Positions 5,347 to 6,773 of a stretch of 6,773 nucleotides of DNA are shown one piece after another. Below the pieces are notes generated by a model. It did no database searches. It worked only from the letters and a program-made list of their open reading frames with translations, and had not been told where the DNA came from. Each line of letters opens with the position of its first letter. The stretch's first letter is position 1. The DNA comes from Bacteroidales bacterium UBA1208 (GTDB taxonomy: Bacteria; Bacteroidota; Bacteroidia; Bacteroidales; P3), in contig DBXQ01000032.1 of assembly GCA_002309955.1 (NCBI GenBank), positions 1 through 6,773 of the forward strand, read 5' to 3'. The position numbers were made by a program, and so were the translations under genes.

Positions 5347-6558
5347 TTATTTGCCAAACACCTTTGCGGCCTCATCCATTTTCTGAGGCACATCCACCCC
5401 AAACGGGCAGCGTTCCATGCAGCTGCCGCAATGGGTACACTCCGACGCGTGGTGTGGCAGTGCATCATACTTTGCCTGCAATTCAGGCGTCAACCCCCCG
5501 TTCTGGGCCATGTCAAGCATTTCGTTCACCTTGGCGATGGGAATCCCTTGTGGGCAGGGCGAGCAGTGGTTGCAATAGGTGCACTGCCCTCCCTTGTCGG
5601 CCTTGGCGGGCTGCATCACCGCAGTATAGTCTTTCTCTGCTTCCGTGGCTTGCAGATAGTGCAAATCAGCCTTCAACTCCTCCAGATTGTCCACGCCCAG
5701 TATGCAGGTCGCGATGCAGGGCTTGGCTAAGCAATAGGCTATGCACTGCTCCGGCGTGAATGCCACGCCCAGCGGCGAGGTCTTCTGGTCGAGCAGCCGG
5801 CCGCCGCCGCCGAAGGTCTTCATCACGGTGATGCCGATATGATGCGTCGCACAATAGTCATACAGCTCCACACGCACTGGGTCGATGCCTCCTTGCAGGT
5901 TCTCCATGGCACCCTCCTCCCAGGGGATGGCACCGCCACGCAGCCGGTCGAAGGCAGGGTTCAGCGAGAACATGATCACCTCTATCCAGCCACTCTTGGC
6001 GGCCATCAGCGCTACCTCGGCATTGTGGCTGCTCACGCCAATGTGTTTAATCTTGCCCTCTTTCTTCAGCTGGAACACATAGTCTAAGAATGGGCTTCCC
6101 TCCAGCTCGTTCCACTCGTCGGGGCTGTCGGTGATATGTATCATGCCCACCTCTATATGGTCGGTGCCCAGCCGCTCCAGCAGGTCCTCAAAGCCCTGTT
6201 TGGTCTCCTCCACGTCGCGGGTGCGGCTGTGCTGCCCGTCTTTGAATATCGTGCCTATATGACCCTGAATAATCATCTTGTCGCGACGGCCTTTCAGTGC
6301 AGCCCCGATGTTCGAGCGTGTCTTCGGGTTGGCATCGTAGATGTCGATATAGTTCATGCCGCTGTCCAACGCCATGTCCATCAATGCCATCGAGCCTGCC
6401 GTATCCAGCTTCTCAAAGCCCCCGCAGCCAATGCTCAGCTCGCTCACTTCCAGCCCAGTGTTGCCCAACGGGCGGTAAGTCATAGAGTTTTTAGGGGTCT
6501 GTTTGCAGCCCACCGTCAGCACCAACGCCGACAACGCAATCATAAAGTATCTTTTCAT
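5347..6558 (-). CDS. Aldo/keto reductase with two 4Fe-4S motifs and a lipoprotein signal
   Basis: This 403-residue protein has three parts. Residues 1-18 look like a lipoprotein signal peptide: MKRY, a hydrophobic stretch, and TVGC with Cys18. Residues about 26-300 are an aldo/keto reductase barrel, beginning MTYRPLGNTGLEVSELSIG, with IKHIGVSSHNA (170-180), MFSLNPAFD (196-204), a TVMKTFGGGG segment (244-253) and ILGVDNLEEL (286-295). The C-terminal part has two ferredoxin-like cysteine sets: Cys326, 329, 332, 335 and Cys374, 377, 380, 384, each followed by Pro. The barrel alone would reduce or oxidise carbonyl compounds with NAD(P)H; the cysteines suggest electron transfer. By eye, tetrad Asp72 and His141 are kept, but the Tyr and Lys positions look replaced (about Asn77 and His100). 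I chose the ATG at 6558: an in-frame ATG at 6594 adds 12 residues before the signal and is less likely. The coding sequence is locally very GC-rich (44 of 60 bases at 5761-5820). Confidence 0.88.
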   Translation of the reverse strand: MKRYFMIALSALVLTVGCKQTPKNSMTYRPLGNTGLEVSELSIGCGGFEKLDTAGSMALMDMALDSGMNYIDIYDANPKTRSNIGAALKGRRDKMIIQGHIGTIFKDGQHSRTRDVEETKQGFEDLLERLGTDHIEVGMIHITDSPDEWNELEGSPFLDYVFQLKKEGKIKHIGVSSHNAEVALMAAKSGWIEVIMFSLNPAFDRLRGGAIPWEEGAMENLQGGIDPVRVELYDYCATHHIGITVMKTFGGGGRLLDQKTSPLGVAFTPEQCIAYCLAKPCIATCILGVDNLEELKADLHYLQATEAEKDYTAVMQPAKADKGGQCTYCNHCSPCPQGIPIAKVNEMLDMAQNGGLTPELQAKYDALPHHASECTHCGSCMERCPFGVDVPQKMDEAAKVFGK

Positions 6559-6628
6559 ATCAATGTAAATTATTTCGTCAATAACGCTATCCATAACGGC
6601 TCCCGACCCCTTTTATTGTATAACCAAC
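6559..6628 (-). promoter_or_regulatory. Leader region of the aldo/keto reductase gene, no clear promoter
   Basis: These 70 bases lie between the terminator of the unseen upstream gene and the ATG of the aldo/keto reductase gene, so a promoter for the leftward cluster should be here. No exact TAnnTTTG is present. Candidates read leftward are TATACAAT (6622-6615), which resembles a general -10, and TAATTTAC near 6568-6575, which is a partial match. Neither has a convincing partner at -33. Confidence 0.25.
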
Positions 6629-6657
6629 AAAAAACTCCCTGCCGTCGTGGCAGGGAG
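6629..6657 (-). terminator. Rho-independent terminator for a gene beyond the right edge
   Basis: CTCCCTGCC (6635-6643) and GGCAGGGAG (6649-6657) form a perfect 9-bp GC-rich stem with the loop GTCGT. Read leftward the stem is followed by six T's (6634-6629) and then GTT, the classic intrinsic terminator form. The tail on the other strand (CCTCTTTT) is weaker. No gene in the window reads leftward into it, so it ends a gene lying to the right and separates it from the aldo/keto reductase gene. Confidence 0.88.
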
Positions 6658-6667
6658 CCTCTTTTGG

Positions 6668-6693
6668 AGTTGCGGGCGGCGGAGACCGCAACT
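6668..6693. repeat. Inverted repeat upstream of the terminator (8-bp stem)
   Basis: AGTTGCGG (6668-6675) and CCGCAACT (6686-6693) are perfect inverted copies around a 10-base G-rich loop. On the leftward strand an alternative small hairpin GCGG-TCT-CCGC uses one arm, so two foldings compete. It lies just before the terminator, in what would be the 3' untranslated end of the unseen leftward transcript. Confidence 0.5.
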
Positions 6694-6695
6694 AT

Positions 6696-6710
6696 GTTTA
6701 ACTATTAAAC
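6696..6710. repeat. Short palindrome GTTTAA-CTA-TTAAAC
   Basis: GTTTAA (6696-6701) and TTAAAC (6705-6710) are perfect inverted copies separated by three bases. It is AT-rich and short, and could be a small hairpin or a protein-binding site. It is one of four inverted repeats packed into the last 145 bases. Confidence 0.35.
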
Positions 6711-6716
6711 CCAAAT

Positions 6717-6762
6717 CGGTCATTAGAGATTTGTAAGCCTGCATTCTTAATGACCGTCATTA
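6717..6762. repeat. Triple inverted/direct TAATGAC repeat
   Basis: CGGTCATTA (6717-6725) and TAATGACCG (6748-6756) form a perfect 9-bp inverted repeat with a 22-nt spacer. The right arm also overlaps a compact palindrome, TAATGAC-C-GTCATTA (6748-6762), so the 7-mer GTCATTA/TAATGAC occurs three times within 46 bases. Both forward copies continue as GTCATTAGA. This could be a binding site for a dimeric regulator or alternative RNA stems. I do not recognise it as a known element. Confidence 0.5.
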
Positions 6763-6773
6763 GAAAATCAAGT

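Noticed and set aside
6559..6594. Upstream in-frame ATG adding 12 residues to the reductase
   Set aside because: The extension puts acidic residues before the MKRY start and would spoil an otherwise typical lipoprotein signal peptide.
6136..6708. Rightward open frame of 190 codons opposite the start of the reductase gene
   Set aside because: It runs through the reductase coding region and the terminator hairpin and shows no recognisable domain.
6698..6772. Leftward open stretch of 24 codons ending in TAA, possible 3' end of a gene beyond the edge
   Set aside because: A gene must end near here because of the terminator, but 24 open codons are easily due to chance and the residues match nothing I recognise.

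Overview
The window most likely comes from a member of the Bacteroidales (phylum Bacteroidota). Several things point there: a leftward promoter element of the Bacteroidota type TAnnTTTG (TATCTTTG) upstream of the nucleosidase gene; start codons without Shine-Dalgarno sequences; two lipoprotein signal peptides; a sensor kinase with HisKA/HATPase blocks like those of Bacteroides RprX; a DUF4254 protein; and a lipoprotein of the Fibrobacter-paralog (FISUMP-like) type common in gut and oral Bacteroidales. The genus cannot be fixed from the sequence alone.

Layout from left to right. Positions 1-25 hold the 5' end of a leftward tRNA gene cut by the window edge. Positions 129-1297 hold a leftward two-gene operon, mtnN (MTA/SAH nucleosidase) then luxS (S-ribosylhomocysteine lyase). 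Together these detoxify S-adenosylhomocysteine, recycle homocysteine and release the AI-2 precursor DPD. A 159-bp divergent intergenic region follows, carrying the mtnN promoter and a short hairpin leader. The only rightward gene (1457-2983) is a membrane sensor histidine kinase with no response regulator beside it. It meets, tail to tail with a 3-nt gap, a leftward cluster covering 2987-6558. In order of transcription that cluster is: a lipoprotein-type aldo/keto reductase with two [4Fe-4S]-type cysteine motifs, a DUF4254 protein, a family 9 glycosyltransferase (heptosyltransferase-like) that overlaps DUF4254 by 4 nt, and a small FISUMP-like lipoprotein. The right edge (6629-6773) is noncoding and rich in inverted repeats. 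It contains a strong leftward intrinsic terminator for a gene beyond the window.

The left half serves the activated methyl cycle and AI-2 production. The right half looks like cell-envelope work: surface glycan assembly by GT9 with its coupled partner DUF4254, plus two envelope lipoproteins. No CRISPR array, phage or insertion sequence is visible. I found no convincing new multi-gene system. The features most worth a second look are the exported ferredoxin-type aldo/keto reductase with a degenerate catalytic tetrad, the tightly coupled DUF4254-GT9 pair with its four-cysteine cluster, and the structured noncoding right edge.
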